Below, in pieces: positions 1 through 8,864 of a stretch of 64,000 nt of DNA. Source of the DNA: UBA5436 sp050951845 (GTDB taxonomy: Bacteria; Bacillota; Clostridia; Saccharofermentanales; DTU023); contig JBMNJV010000001.1 of NCBI GenBank assembly GCA_050951845.1, positions 558,001 through 622,000 of the forward strand, given 5' to 3'. The translations under genes and the position numbers were made by a program. The notes below the pieces were generated by a model that saw only the letters and a program-made list of their open reading frames with translations, ran no database searches and was not told the DNA's origin. Numbering within the stretch: the stretch's first letter is position 1; the number at the start of each line of letters is the position of its first letter.

Positions 1-1374
1 ACTTATGATGGTAGTAAATTATCTCTGGTTGATGAGCAGGTTTTTAGAAATAGACCGATTCATTTACCGACTGTATCTTATTGGGATGTATTTTCTTTTT
101 ATAATGCAATAAAAGATGCTCTCTCCTATTTCTCAGCGGACTATAATATTGATTCAATTGCAGTGGTTTCGTGGGGATCAACGTATGGTTTATTGGATGA
201 AAAAAGCCGCTTAATTGAGCCTGTATACCATTATCGTGATAAAAGATCAGAAAAATCAATGGATGAAATCTACAAAATTATTACACCGGAAGATTTATTC
301 AAATTGACAGCATGTCAACCAAATCGTACGTATGCTTTAGCTCAATTGTTTGCATATATCGAACATGGTGATAGAGAAATATTAGAAAGAGCAGAAACAT
401 TATTGTTTTTGCCTGATTTACTTTCATATTTCTTATCAGGAACCAAAGGAACTGAAATTACTATAACCGGTACGACAGGTCTTCTGAATGCTGAATTGAA
501 TAACTGGTCTTATGAACTATTTGATTTGCTTAACATACCGAGGCATATGATTAAAGATTTGATTAAACCCGGAGAAATCAGGGGTCCTTTATTGTCCGCT
601 ATTAAGAAAGAAACCGGAGCAAAAGATTGCCTGGTTACGACAGGTGTTGGTCATGATACTTTTTCCGGAACATTGGCAATTCCCGATTATGGTAAAAACA
701 AGCTATATCTCAGTATGGGAACAAATACGAATATGGGTTTGGAATTAGATGACGTAATAATATCCGAGTTTGCCTTTGAAAGTGGATTCAAATATTCAGT
801 AGGTTTTGATAATCAAGTATACGCATATAGAGATTTTGCCGGTTTTTGGTTAATAGATCAGCTATTGATCTCATTTGCCGGAGACGGAAGAAGCTACACT
901 TATGATGATATTTTAGAATTAACAAAAAATCCGAATTACAGTGGAGAAATTTTTGACGTAGAAAGTCCGGAGTTTGCTGATATACATGGTGATATCAGAG
1001 TAAAAATCAATGAACAGTTAAAAAGCAAAGGTTTGAAGACTTTAGAAGAAGATTATGAGTTTGCATGTTGTATTTTCAGAAGCATTGCAGCAAGAATTTC
1101 GCATTACAAAGAAAAGTATTGTGAACTCATAGGCCAAAATGTAGAGGGCATTTATGCCATTAATGGCGGAAGTAGGAATACTTCTTTAATGCAAATGATA
1201 GCAGATGCGGTAGATATGCCGGTATATGCCGGCCTGCCTCAAGGAACGTTAATTGGGAATCTCCTTTCTCAGTTATACGCACTGGGACATTTAAATAATG
1301 TCTCGGAAATCAGGGAATTATCCGCGAATTCGTTTGAAATGAAAGAATATCTCCCCGGAGATCCAATCATCTAG
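1..1374 (+). CDS. FGGY-family carbohydrate kinase, rhamnulokinase-like (5' end outside window)
   Basis: The open frame runs uninterrupted from base 1, so the gene begins upstream; about 457 codons are present. FGGY kinases phosphorylate a sugar or ketose in the cytoplasm using ATP. Visible family marks are a SWGSTYGLLD segment near window codon 54 (rhamnulokinases have a similar SWGVDYGLLD-type stretch), GVGHDTFSG near codon 215 with the likely catalytic Asp, and NGGSRNTSLMQ near codon 387, the C-terminal ATP-binding glycine motif. Rhamnulokinases are about 470-490 residues, so only some 20-30 N-terminal residues are missing. The downstream FucA-type aldolase and ABC importer suggest it phosphorylates a deoxyketose or similar imported sugar. 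The exact substrate cannot be told; other FGGY subfamilies remain possible. Confidence 0.85.
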   Translation, partial: TYDGSKLSLVDEQVFRNRPIHLPTVSYWDVFSFYNAIKDALSYFSADYNIDSIAVVSWGSTYGLLDEKSRLIEPVYHYRDKRSEKSMDEIYKIITPEDLFKLTACQPNRTYALAQLFAYIEHGDREILERAETLLFLPDLLSYFLSGTKGTEITITGTTGLLNAELNNWSYELFDLLNIPRHMIKDLIKPGEIRGPLLSAIKKETGAKDCLVTTGVGHDTFSGTLAIPDYGKNKLYLSMGTNTNMGLELDDVIISEFAFESGFKYSVGFDNQVYAYRDFAGFWLIDQLLISFAGDGRSYTYDDILELTKNPNYSGEIFDVESPEFADIHGDIRVKINEQLKSKGLKTLEEDYEFACCIFRSIAARISHYKEKYCELIGQNVEGIYAINGGSRNTSLMQMIADAVDMPVYAGLPQGTLIGNLLSQLYALGHLNNVSEIRELSANSFEMKEYLPGDPII

Positions 1375-1444
1375 AAGTATGTTAATAAGTCAATAATTTT
1401 TTATAACATATTAATTTAATAATAAAGTTAGAAGGAAAAAAACA

Positions 1445-2107
1445 ATGAAACGAAAAGAACTCGATTTTGATGCAATTGCAGAGGTAATGGCAGTAGCAAA
1501 ACGCCTTGACGACAAAGGTATGGTTAATGCTTTTGAAGGGAACATTTCAGTTAAGTCAAAAAAGGATGGATGCCTGTATGTTACACCAACAGGCAAGAAT
1601 AAAGCCTTATATACATGGGATCAAATTGCTGTAATTGATGAAAACGGAGAATGGATAGGCGGCAGTTGTAAGCCTACTTCTGAGTTACCGATGCACTTTA
1701 ATACTTATAAAATGCGTGATGGTAAAAGTATTGGAGGTATTGTACATGCTCATCCAACATTTATCACAGCCTATTCTATATGTTTAAAATCGATTAGAAG
1801 TCACGCTTATCCTGAATTAATGGGTAATTTCAAAGAAATCCAGGTTTGTCCTTATGGCAGACCGGGCGAGCCGGGAATTTATAAAGAGGCAGAACCTTAT
1901 ATCAATGCCGGGCAAGACATAGTTATTTTGGGAAATCATGGAGTTTTGGTTGTTGGTGAAACTGCGACCGATGCAATGAATAAACTGGAAGCTGCAGAGT
2001 CTATTGCCAGAATTCTATACTATGCAGATAAAATTGGTGAACAACAAAATTTAGATAAAGATGAAATAGAAATGTTTTTCAACAAAAACGATATTACTTT
2101 ATTATAA
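1445..2107 (+). CDS. class II aldolase/adducin family protein (L-fuculose-phosphate aldolase-like)
   Basis: A 220-residue cytoplasmic protein of the FucA/RhaD/AraD superfamily, which cleaves sugar phosphates such as fuculose-1-phosphate to DHAP and lactaldehyde, or epimerises ribulose-5-phosphate. Zinc ligands expected in the family are visible as His101 and His103 in a HAHP motif and His165 in GNHG. Glu80 in SELPMH fits the catalytic acid, and Asn33 in GNIS the phosphate-binding region. The start has an AGAAGGA ribosome site about ten bases upstream. It follows the kinase after 70 bases and is probably co-transcribed, giving a kinase-then-aldolase pathway. AraD-type epimerase activity cannot be excluded from sequence. 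Confidence 0.85.
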   Translation: MKRKELDFDAIAEVMAVAKRLDDKGMVNAFEGNISVKSKKDGCLYVTPTGKNKALYTWDQIAVIDENGEWIGGSCKPTSELPMHFNTYKMRDGKSIGGIVHAHPTFITAYSICLKSIRSHAYPELMGNFKEIQVCPYGRPGEPGIYKEAEPYINAGQDIVILGNHGVLVVGETATDAMNKLEAAESIARILYYADKIGEQQNLDKDEIEMFFNKNDITLL

Positions 2108-2157
2108 AGTACTTGTGCGCACCGGGGTACCACTAAAGAAAGATTGCAGCAGAATAT

Positions 2158-3381
2158 ATGAGAGAGAAAGTTTCTATAGTTCAAAATCGTAAGAGAAATC
2201 AGAGAAATAAGATTATAAGTTTGATATTTCAAGAGACAGATGTTTCCAGGAATGATTTACGCAGGAAAACTTCCTATAGCATGACAACAATTACGAATAC
2301 GGTTTCTGAATTAATAGAAGAAGGTCTGATTTATGAAGAAGAAAGCGACATTTCTCAGGTTGGAAGGCGACCGGTATGGTTAAGAATAAATCCGGATGGT
2401 GCTTACTTTATAGGTGTTGAGTTTAATGCACGCGCATTGCATGTTTGTGTATTAGATTTATCGGGGAAAACTGTTTTCCTCAGAAAACAAGATATTAAAT
2501 ACTTCATAGAAGCAGATGAAGTTATTAAATTAATTGTTGAACATGTAGAAGAAGCGATAAATTTTCTAAAAGAGAAAGAGAAAAAAATAGCAGGTGTAGG
2601 TGTTGGCATTCCCGGATATTTAGACACTGAGGAAGGTATTGCTAAAAGTTATAATCTATTTAAAAACTGGGAGAATATCTCAGTTAAGGAAATCTTGGAA
2701 AAGAAAGTTCAGAAAAAGGTATATGTAGAAAATAATGTTAATAACATGGTGTATGCATATAAGTGGTTATATAGAGAATATGCCGAACAAGATTTCGTTT
2801 TTATCTCGATGAGGACCGGTATCCGGATGGTACCGGTCATTGATGAAAGGGTAGTTATAGCAAAAAGCGGTTCATTCGGAGAATTGGGACATATTAAATT
2901 GGGACAAAACAATAGAATTTGTTCATGTGGTGATCTGGGATGTCTTAATGCCGAAATATCCGAAATAGCGATTGAAAATCGAATAAAGGAAGGAATAAAT
3001 TTAGGAAGATTTGCTGAAATTGCAAAATTGGCAGAAGAAAAATCGGAATCAGTTTCAATTAAGCATTTTATTGAATCTGTACATGCAGGAGATAGGGATT
3101 CACTTATTTTAGTAAACGATATTATTAATACGCTTAGCAAAATAGTAGCAATTGTAGTAAACATATTTGCACCGCGAAAAATAATTTTGTATGGAAATTT
3201 AGTGAAATTAGGATCAACTTTTTTGGAAGAATTACAAGCAAAAGCCAGAGATTCTATCGTGTATTTTAATAAAGATATTTTTAAGATAGAAGCGGCTAAA
3301 GGTGGAGATGAATTAGGAGCAATAGGAGCAGCTTCAAGAGTTATGCAGAAAGAATTTGAATTTATCAAATCGAGAATCTGA
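2158..3381 (+). CDS. ROK-family transcriptional regulator
   Basis: A 407-residue protein with an N-terminal winged-helix DNA-binding region (about residues 14-70, with SRNDLRRKTSYSMTTITN as the recognition part) and a C-terminal ROK sugar-kinase-like fold. ROK marks are an ELGHIKLG segment and a CSCGDLGC zinc motif (Cys255, Cys257, Cys262). XylR/NagC-type ROK repressors sense sugars or sugar phosphates. Its place between the aldolase and the ABC importer suggests local control of this carbohydrate locus by its substrate. A perfect 10-bp palindrome just downstream, before the binding-protein gene, is a candidate target, but that is inference only. Confidence 0.9.
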   Translation: MREKVSIVQNRKRNQRNKIISLIFQETDVSRNDLRRKTSYSMTTITNTVSELIEEGLIYEEESDISQVGRRPVWLRINPDGAYFIGVEFNARALHVCVLDLSGKTVFLRKQDIKYFIEADEVIKLIVEHVEEAINFLKEKEKKIAGVGVGIPGYLDTEEGIAKSYNLFKNWENISVKEILEKKVQKKVYVENNVNNMVYAYKWLYREYAEQDFVFISMRTGIRMVPVIDERVVIAKSGSFGELGHIKLGQNNRICSCGDLGCLNAEISEIAIENRIKEGINLGRFAEIAKLAEEKSESVSIKHFIESVHAGDRDSLILVNDIINTLSKIVAIVVNIFAPRKIILYGNLVKLGSTFLEELQAKARDSIVYFNKDIFKIEAAKGGDELGAIGAASRVMQKEFEFIKSRI

Positions 3382-3419
3382 TTTCTGCATGAATTCTGGA
3401 TGAATTATGTATTGGATAG

Positions 3420-3429
3420 GGTATATACC
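3420..3429. promoter_or_regulatory. 10-bp perfect palindrome upstream of the sugar-binding protein gene
   Basis: GGTATATACC lies 30 bases before the start of the binding-protein gene, immediately upstream of its strong AAAGGAGG ribosome site. The AT-rich surroundings could hold a -10 element. It may be an operator for the adjacent ROK regulator, but such a short AT-rich palindrome can arise by chance. Confidence 0.25.
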
Positions 3430-3458
3430 TATATTAATTAAAAAAAGGAGGAAAAGAA

Positions 3459-4937
3459 ATGAAAAGAGTGCTGAGTATTTTTATAGTACTGGCAATGTTA
3501 TTTGCAGTAGTTGCTTGTGGAAGTAGTTCTGACAAAAAAACAGATGAGAGTGAAGCTAAAGAAGAGGTAAAGGAGAAAGCAGAAGATTCAGCAGACAAGG
3601 CAGAAGATTCAGCAGACAAGGCAGAAGATTCAGCAGACAAGGCAGAAGATTCAGCAGACAAAGCAGAAGATTCAGCAGATAAAGCAGAAGATTCAGCAGA
3701 ATCAGATGGTGAAGTTACGATTTCGCTTTGGACTTGGTCACCGATTACGAGAACAGCTGAAAAAATGATAGCGGCATTTGAAGCTGAAAATCCGAATATT
3801 AAAATTGAGTATACAAACTACAATTACAATCCGGAGTATCTGGCAGCAATATCAGCAGCGGCAGCTTCCGATAATTTACCCGATATTATGGGCTTACAAC
3901 CGGGATCATTAACACAAACTTACTCAAATTATTTAATTGACTTAAATGAATATGCAGCAGCCGATTGGGGTGATGATTGGGCAAGTGTCTATGACAATGT
4001 AACTCAAAGTCAACTTCAATTAGGAAACGTAGAGGGTGATGAGTCCTACTATATTATGCCTATCGAAAGCCAAGTCATACTTATTGAGTACAATAAAACC
4101 TTATTTAACCAATTAGGACTGGAAAAACCGACAACTTATGATGAATTGGTAAATGCAGCTCAAGAATTGAGAGATAATGGATATGCTCCGTTATTCTTCG
4201 GTGGCGCTGACGGATGGCAACATGTCAATTTATTAATCATGTGCACATCCCAAATTGATCCGGAATTGTTTGATAAAGCTCAAAATGGTGAAATTCCCTG
4301 GACTTCAGATGAAATGAAGCAAGCGATGACCAATTATCAAAAATTATTTGATGATGGCGTAATCCAAGATGGTTCATTATCTTCAACAAGCTATTCTGAC
4401 GGCACAACCTTATTCTTAGCCGGTCAGGCAGGCATGATGGCATTAGGTTCATGGTGGGCACAAGAGTACACAGGCGAAGATGTATCAGACGCAGTAGCAA
4501 ATTGGGACTATGATTATTTCTATTTGCCGGCAATTGAAGAAGGTGTATCTGATTCCTTGCCAATTGGCGGAATGGATTTCGGTTATGGTATTACAAAGAA
4601 TTGTGAGAATCCCGAAGCAGCATGGAAAGCTTTAGCAAGCTTTGCAGCAGGTGCCGGTGCTCAAGCAATTGCCAATGATATGAATAACCATTTGTCCTAT
4701 CCCGACATTATTCCTGACAAAGCACAAATGCCTGACAGACCTGGTCTGGATGCAGCTGTTGATGAATTTGTACGTACAGGTGAAGATATCGCAGGCGGCT
4801 TAGTCAATCAAAGAATTGCAAATGCTGAAATTGAAACAGCAGTCCAAACTGCAATGCAAGGTCTGATTGGCGGAACTTACGATGTTGACCAGGCAGCACA
4901 GTATATCCAAGACGTACAGGATACATTAGGAGACTAA
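3459..4937 (+). CDS. ABC transporter sugar-binding lipoprotein (family 1 solute-binding protein)
   Basis: A 492-residue extracytoplasmic binding protein. The N-terminus has a hydrophobic signal and lipobox ending at Cys20 (VVACG), so it is a membrane-anchored lipoprotein. Residues about 41-81 form a charged linker of near-perfect seven-residue repeats (ADKAEDS), followed by the MalE-type fold starting at GEVTISLWTW. The length without the linker is normal for the family. A canonical AAAGGAGG ribosome site precedes the ATG. It is followed by a hairpin terminator or attenuator and then two permease genes, the usual order for a carbohydrate CUT1 importer. The substrate is unknown; the nearby kinase and aldolases point to a monosaccharide or small glycoside. 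Confidence 0.92.
   Translation: MKRVLSIFIVLAMLFAVVACGSSSDKKTDESEAKEEVKEKAEDSADKAEDSADKAEDSADKAEDSADKAEDSADKAEDSAESDGEVTISLWTWSPITRTAEKMIAAFEAENPNIKIEYTNYNYNPEYLAAISAAAASDNLPDIMGLQPGSLTQTYSNYLIDLNEYAAADWGDDWASVYDNVTQSQLQLGNVEGDESYYIMPIESQVILIEYNKTLFNQLGLEKPTTYDELVNAAQELRDNGYAPLFFGGADGWQHVNLLIMCTSQIDPELFDKAQNGEIPWTSDEMKQAMTNYQKLFDDGVIQDGSLSSTSYSDGTTLFLAGQAGMMALGSWWAQEYTGEDVSDAVANWDYDYFYLPAIEEGVSDSLPIGGMDFGYGITKNCENPEAAWKALASFAAGAGAQAIANDMNNHLSYPDIIPDKAQMPDRPGLDAAVDEFVRTGEDIAGGLVNQRIANAEIETAVQTAMQGLIGGTYDVDQAAQYIQDVQDTLGD
3579..3701 (+). repeat. 21-bp tandem repeat in lipoprotein linker
   Basis: Five complete copies of a 21-bp unit (3579-3599, 3600-3620, 3621-3641, 3642-3662, 3663-3683) plus a partial sixth. 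The first three are identical; copies four and five differ at the last bases (AAA, then GATAAA). In frame they encode AEDSADK repeats. The near identity suggests recent expansion by slippage or unequal recombination, and copy number may vary between strains. Confidence 0.95.
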
Positions 4938-4994
4938 GTAAGAAACATTCGGAGACTAACAAGGTAAATTATTAATTAATTTGGCCTCGTAAGT

Positions 4995-5027
4995 AAAAAA
5001 GGGAGCCGTCTATAAGCTCCCTTTTTT
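4995..5027 (+). terminator. intrinsic terminator or attenuator between binding protein and permeases
   Basis: Stem GGGAGC (5001-5006) pairs with GCTCCC (5016-5021), flanked by A6 upstream and T6 downstream, so the stem extends through A-T pairs. It sits inside the ABC operon. Partial termination here would give more binding protein than permease, a common arrangement in binding-protein operons. Confidence 0.85.
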
Positions 5028-5055
5028 ACAACTTACTGAAAGTAGGTGAGGAATT

Positions 5056-6003
5056 TTGTCTAATTCATTATTGTTAAAAACAAAAAGAACAAAGAGAATG
5101 GGGTATGTTTTTATCCTTCCCGCATTAACATTTTTTGCGGTTTACGTTTTATATCCGATAATTTTTATTACGCGTAACAGCGTTTTTAAATGGTCAACCC
5201 TCAATGATCAAGTATTTGTCGGATTTGAGAACTTTAAAACATTGTTAACTGACGACATTTTTTGGAAAACAGTGAAAAATTCGCTGGTTTGGATTGTTGT
5301 AACAGTGCCGGTGCAGGCAATTATCGGGTTTTTCCTTGCGTATGCAATAGAAGAAGTAATAAGAAAAAAACATTTTAGAGGTACTCAAAAATCTCAAAGT
5401 TTTTACAGAACACTGTATTTTATTCCGGTAGTAATTTCTGTCACTGTTGTGGCAATTATTTTCAGTAAAATTTTTCAGCCGTATCAAGGGATTATAGGCT
5501 ATTATTTAAATAAATTTTTTGGGGCATCGCCTACCATTAATGTGTTGGGAGATCCTAATAAAGCATTGTTCGGCGTTATGCTAGCCAATATTTGGGAATG
5601 GACCGGTTGGTCTATGCTTATGTACATTGGCGGTATGTCGCAAATATCCGCAGATCTTATAGAAGCTTCAGAAATTGATGGAGCGAGCACATGGCAGAAA
5701 ATTCGGTATATCTATATTCCCAGTCTGGCATCAGTTCATAAAGCATTATTGATGCTGGGTGTTATCGGATCATTACAAACATATGCCCTGGTAAATGTTA
5801 TGACTAATGGCGGTCCTAATCATGCAACTGAAATGCCGGGAACATATATTTTCTTAAAAGGATTTACACAGACACAAATGGGATATGCTTGTACGATTTC
5901 CGTCGCCATCCTGTTATTTGCACTTGTATTAACTGCTATTCAAATCAGATTCTTAGGGTCTGGTGACTTTATGAAGACTGGAGGTGGAAGAAATGGCAAA
6001 TAA
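5056..6003 (+). CDS. ABC sugar permease, MalF/UgpA-like
   Basis: A 315-residue inner-membrane protein with about six hydrophobic segments, the first at residues 18-40. The cytoplasmic EAA loop, which contacts the ATPase, is visible as EASEIDGASTWQKIRYIYIP. The start is TTG, preceded by an AGGTGAGG ribosome site at good spacing; no nearer ATG fits. It is separated from the binding-protein gene by a hairpin attenuator and overlaps the next permease gene slightly, indicating translational coupling. Together with the following permease it forms the heterodimeric channel of a CUT1-type carbohydrate importer. Confidence 0.92.
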   Translation: MSNSLLLKTKRTKRMGYVFILPALTFFAVYVLYPIIFITRNSVFKWSTLNDQVFVGFENFKTLLTDDIFWKTVKNSLVWIVVTVPVQAIIGFFLAYAIEEVIRKKHFRGTQKSQSFYRTLYFIPVVISVTVVAIIFSKIFQPYQGIIGYYLNKFFGASPTINVLGDPNKALFGVMLANIWEWTGWSMLMYIGGMSQISADLIEASEIDGASTWQKIRYIYIPSLASVHKALLMLGVIGSLQTYALVNVMTNGGPNHATEMPGTYIFLKGFTQTQMGYACTISVAILLFALVLTAIQIRFLGSGDFMKTGGGRNGK

Positions 6004-6844
6004 GGTGAAACTTTCCTCAAAGAAAAAAGCGAAATTACCTTGGTTAATATTTTTAGTCATATCCGCTGTTATTTTTATGATCCCTCTTATCTATGCATTT
6101 AGTCTTTCTTTAAGGGATCAGAACAGTATCTTCGATCCCAGATTATTTGTAGAGACGGACGGACTTACATTTAATAACTATAAGAACGCAATTCAAAACA
6201 ATCCAACCTTGCTTTATAATTTCTTAGCCAGTTTTGTAATATCTTCTGTAAGTACTATTGCAGTTGTATTCATTGCCAGCATGGCAGTATTCGGCTTTTC
6301 CAGGAAATACGTCAAAGGCAGAGTGGTTATGTATAATATGATTCTTTCAACCTTGATGATTCCGATCAGTGCTTTAGTTATTCCGATAACACAGCTTAAT
6401 AGTCGTTTTGGTTTGTTAGATAATTATTTCGGATTGATACTTCCGTATATTGCCTTGAATATTCCGTATGCGGTTACAATTCTCCAAGGTTTTTATTTAG
6501 GAATTCCTAAATCCCTGGAAGAAGCAGCAATAATAGATGGTTGTAGTGAATTCAAATTATATTGGAGAATTATTTTTCCTCTGTTAAAACCGGGCATAGT
6601 TGTTATAGCCATTTGGACATTCTTACAATGTTGGAATGAATTCTTCCTGGCTTTATGCACGATGACAGAAGCAACAACAAAAACATTACCTTTGATCGCT
6701 CAACAGTATAAGGGTGTATACAATAGTCAACCGGGAATTCTGTTTGCAATTTTGATTCTGATTTCTATTCCGATGATTATCTTCTATATTGCGGTACAAA
6801 AACAGTTTGTTAAAGGTATGACTAGTGGTGCGGTAAAACAATAG
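5993..6844 (+). CDS. ABC sugar permease, MalG/UgpE-like
   Basis: The second permease of the importer, 283 residues from the chosen ATG. The frame could open at a GTG nine bases upstream, but that codon lies inside the GGAGGTGG ribosome site, so the ATG at 5993 is preferred; it overlaps the previous gene by 11 bases. Six hydrophobic segments are visible, and the EAA loop reads EEAAIIDGCSEFKLYWRIIFP. The C-terminus ends with the typical QKQFVKGMTSGAVKQ tail seen in MalG-type permeases. It pairs with the upstream MalF-like subunit and probably with the ATPase encoded two genes downstream. Confidence 0.92.
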   Translation: MANKVKLSSKKKAKLPWLIFLVISAVIFMIPLIYAFSLSLRDQNSIFDPRLFVETDGLTFNNYKNAIQNNPTLLYNFLASFVISSVSTIAVVFIASMAVFGFSRKYVKGRVVMYNMILSTLMIPISALVIPITQLNSRFGLLDNYFGLILPYIALNIPYAVTILQGFYLGIPKSLEEAAIIDGCSEFKLYWRIIFPLLKPGIVVIAIWTFLQCWNEFFLALCTMTEATTKTLPLIAQQYKGVYNSQPGILFAILILISIPMIIFYIAVQKQFVKGMTSGAVKQ

Positions 6845-6874
6845 TGGTATAAGTTTAGGTGAGGATCCAATGAT

Positions 6875-7729
6875 ATGTCGTTAGTAAGAGTTAAAGATAT
6901 TTTAAGAATGGCAGACGAAGCAAAAACATCTGTCATAGCTTACATTTGTATTGACTATAACATGATTTATTCAGTTATTAAAACAGCTGAAAAATTAAAT
7001 ACACCTGCATTATGCATGTTGTTGCCCGAACATGTTGAGCAATACAATACAATTGACTTTGAAAGTTTTGCAGTTAACGTAAAAAACTTGGCGAAAACAG
7101 TAAAAGTTCCCATCGGCCTGCATCTGGACCATAGTTTTGATTATAAAAGTATTGTACTGAATATAAAAAATGGTTTTCCTTCTGTCATGATTGACGGTTC
7201 AGAATTATCTTTTGAAGATAACATCTGTTTAACTAAAAAAGTGGTTGACATTGCACATTGTTTTGATGTTGATGTAGAAGGTGAAGTAGGTCATGTAGCA
7301 TCCTCGGAAATTTCGGATGAAGAAATGGAACAATTATTTACGGATCCAAGCCTTGCAGCAGAGTTTTGTGAAAGAACCGGTGTAGATTCATTAGCGATTT
7401 CAATAGGAAATGCACATGGAGTTTATAGAAAAGAGCCTAGATTAGATATTTCAAGGCTGGAAGAAATTAATGCTGCCACAGATACGCCATTGGTCTTACA
7501 TGGCGGAAGCGGAATACCTGATGAACAATTAAAGGAAGCTTTTAGAAAAGGCATTAACAAATTTAATGTCGGCACTGAATTTTTGGGTCATTATCTGGAA
7601 GCGTTATCTCAATTTACCAATGAGTTTGGTGATGCAGGTGATCCATTAAAAATGTTGGATATTCCGATGTATGTTCAAGAAAAATTACAAGATTATTTAG
7701 TGAAAAAATTCCAGCTTTGTAAATTTTAG
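6875..7729 (+). CDS. class II fructose-bisphosphate/ketose-bisphosphate aldolase-family protein
   Basis: A 284-residue cytoplasmic TIM-barrel protein of the FbaA/GatY/KbaY family, metal-dependent aldolases that cleave ketose-1,6-bisphosphates to DHAP and an aldehyde. Motifs visible are LHLDHSFDY (metal-binding His and catalytic Asp), VEGEVGHV, GNAHGVYR (metal His) and LVLHGGSGIP (metal His and phosphate loop), then NVGTE. The length matches GatY-type enzymes. It sits between the permeases and the ATPase of the importer, so it probably acts on the imported sugar after phosphorylation. The locus thus has two unrelated class II aldolases, this one and the FucA-like one. The exact substrate (tagatose-, fructose- or other bisphosphate) is not decidable. 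Confidence 0.87.
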   Translation: MSLVRVKDILRMADEAKTSVIAYICIDYNMIYSVIKTAEKLNTPALCMLLPEHVEQYNTIDFESFAVNVKNLAKTVKVPIGLHLDHSFDYKSIVLNIKNGFPSVMIDGSELSFEDNICLTKKVVDIAHCFDVDVEGEVGHVASSEISDEEMEQLFTDPSLAAEFCERTGVDSLAISIGNAHGVYRKEPRLDISRLEEINAATDTPLVLHGGSGIPDEQLKEAFRKGINKFNVGTEFLGHYLEALSQFTNEFGDAGDPLKMLDIPMYVQEKLQDYLVKKFQLCKF

Positions 7730-7748
7730 GAGAAAAGAGGGAAATACA

Positions 7749-8864
7749 ATGAGTAATGTAAAATTTGAAAATGTTTATAAAATATATGATGGAGATGTAG
7801 TTGCAGTTACCGACTTTAATCTCGATATAGAAAATAAAGAATTTATTATTTTAGTAGGACCGTCAGGATGCGGCAAATCAACAACTTTGCGTATGATAGC
7901 AGGTTTGGAAGATATTTCTAAAGGTACAATTTCTATCGATGGTGAAGTCGTTAATGATATAGGTCCTAAAGATAGAGATATTAGTATGGTTTTTCAAAAC
8001 TATGCATTATATCCGCATATGACAGTTTATGAAAATATGGCATTTGGTCTGAAATTAAGAAAAATTCCAAAAGAAGAGATAGATCAAAGAGTTATGGCAG
8101 CTGCTAAAATATTAGAATTAGAACCGTATTTAGACAGGAAACCCAGAGCTTTATCCGGTGGTCAGCAGCAACGTGTAGCGTTAGGAAGGTCAATTGTTCG
8201 AAAACCGAAAGTGTTTTTAATGGACGAACCTTTATCTAATTTGGATGCAAAATTGAGGGTACAGATGCGTGTTAGTATTTCGAGATTGCATCAGCAATTA
8301 GGAGCTACGATCGTTTATGTTACCCATGATCAAACAGAAGCTATGACAATGGGAACGCGTATAGTAGTTATGAAAGATGGATTAGTACAGCAAGTTGCAT
8401 CGCCCAGCGAATTATACTACCATCCCACAAATCTATTTGTCGCCGGCTTTATCGGCATGCCTCCAATGAACTTCCTTGATGCAGTTATTGAGGAGAAAAA
8501 TGGTAAGATAATTGCAAACTTTGATGATTTTGAAATAGAATTAGATAAAGAAAAATATGATGTTCCCGAAGTCCGTGAATATTTTGGCAAAGAAGTTATT
8601 TTAGGTGTGAGACCTGAAGCTATAAGTGACAGACCTGATATTCAAGAAGAGTTTCCTAATTCGACTTTTGAAGGTGATATTGAAGTTGTGGAGATGCTTG
8701 GTGCAGAATGTTATATCTATTTAATAGTAAACGGACATCGCTTGACGGCTCGTGTGGACTCAAGTACTTGGGAAGGTAAAACAGGAGAATCTTTGAATTT
8801 TACAATAGATGCGAAACGTGTTGCATTATTTGATAAAGAAACAGAAAAAGCAATTATCACATAA
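7749..8864 (+). CDS. ABC transporter ATPase, MsmK/UgpC/MalK-like
   Basis: A 371-residue ATPase. It has Walker A GPSGCGKST (about residues 37-45), the Q-loop region FQNYALYPHMTVYENM, the signature LSGGQQQRVALGR, Walker B VFLMDEPLSNLDAKLR and the switch His in VTHDQ. The C-terminal roughly 130 residues form the TOBE/OB regulatory domain typical of sugar importers. It closes the carbohydrate locus and is probably the dedicated energiser of the two permeases. In many Bacillota MsmK is shared by several sugar importers, so it could serve others too. Confidence 0.93.
   Translation: MSNVKFENVYKIYDGDVVAVTDFNLDIENKEFIILVGPSGCGKSTTLRMIAGLEDISKGTISIDGEVVNDIGPKDRDISMVFQNYALYPHMTVYENMAFGLKLRKIPKEEIDQRVMAAAKILELEPYLDRKPRALSGGQQQRVALGRSIVRKPKVFLMDEPLSNLDAKLRVQMRVSISRLHQQLGATIVYVTHDQTEAMTMGTRIVVMKDGLVQQVASPSELYYHPTNLFVAGFIGMPPMNFLDAVIEEKNGKIIANFDDFEIELDKEKYDVPEVREYFGKEVILGVRPEAISDRPDIQEEFPNSTFEGDIEVVEMLGAECYIYLIVNGHRLTARVDSSTWEGKTGESLNFTIDAKRVALFDKETEKAIIT

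Noticed and set aside
2709..3368. Long minus-strand frame (219 codons) across the ROK gene
   Set aside because: It is antisense to a well-supported ROK regulator, lacks a ribosome site and shows no family motif.
3434..3661. Minus-strand frame with MSAESSAL repeats
   Set aside because: It is the antisense reading of the 21-bp repeat in the sugar-binding lipoprotein gene and has no ribosome site.
3579..3701. CRISPR-like array
   Set aside because: The 21-bp units are directly adjacent without spacers and are in frame within a coding gene; no cas genes are in the window.
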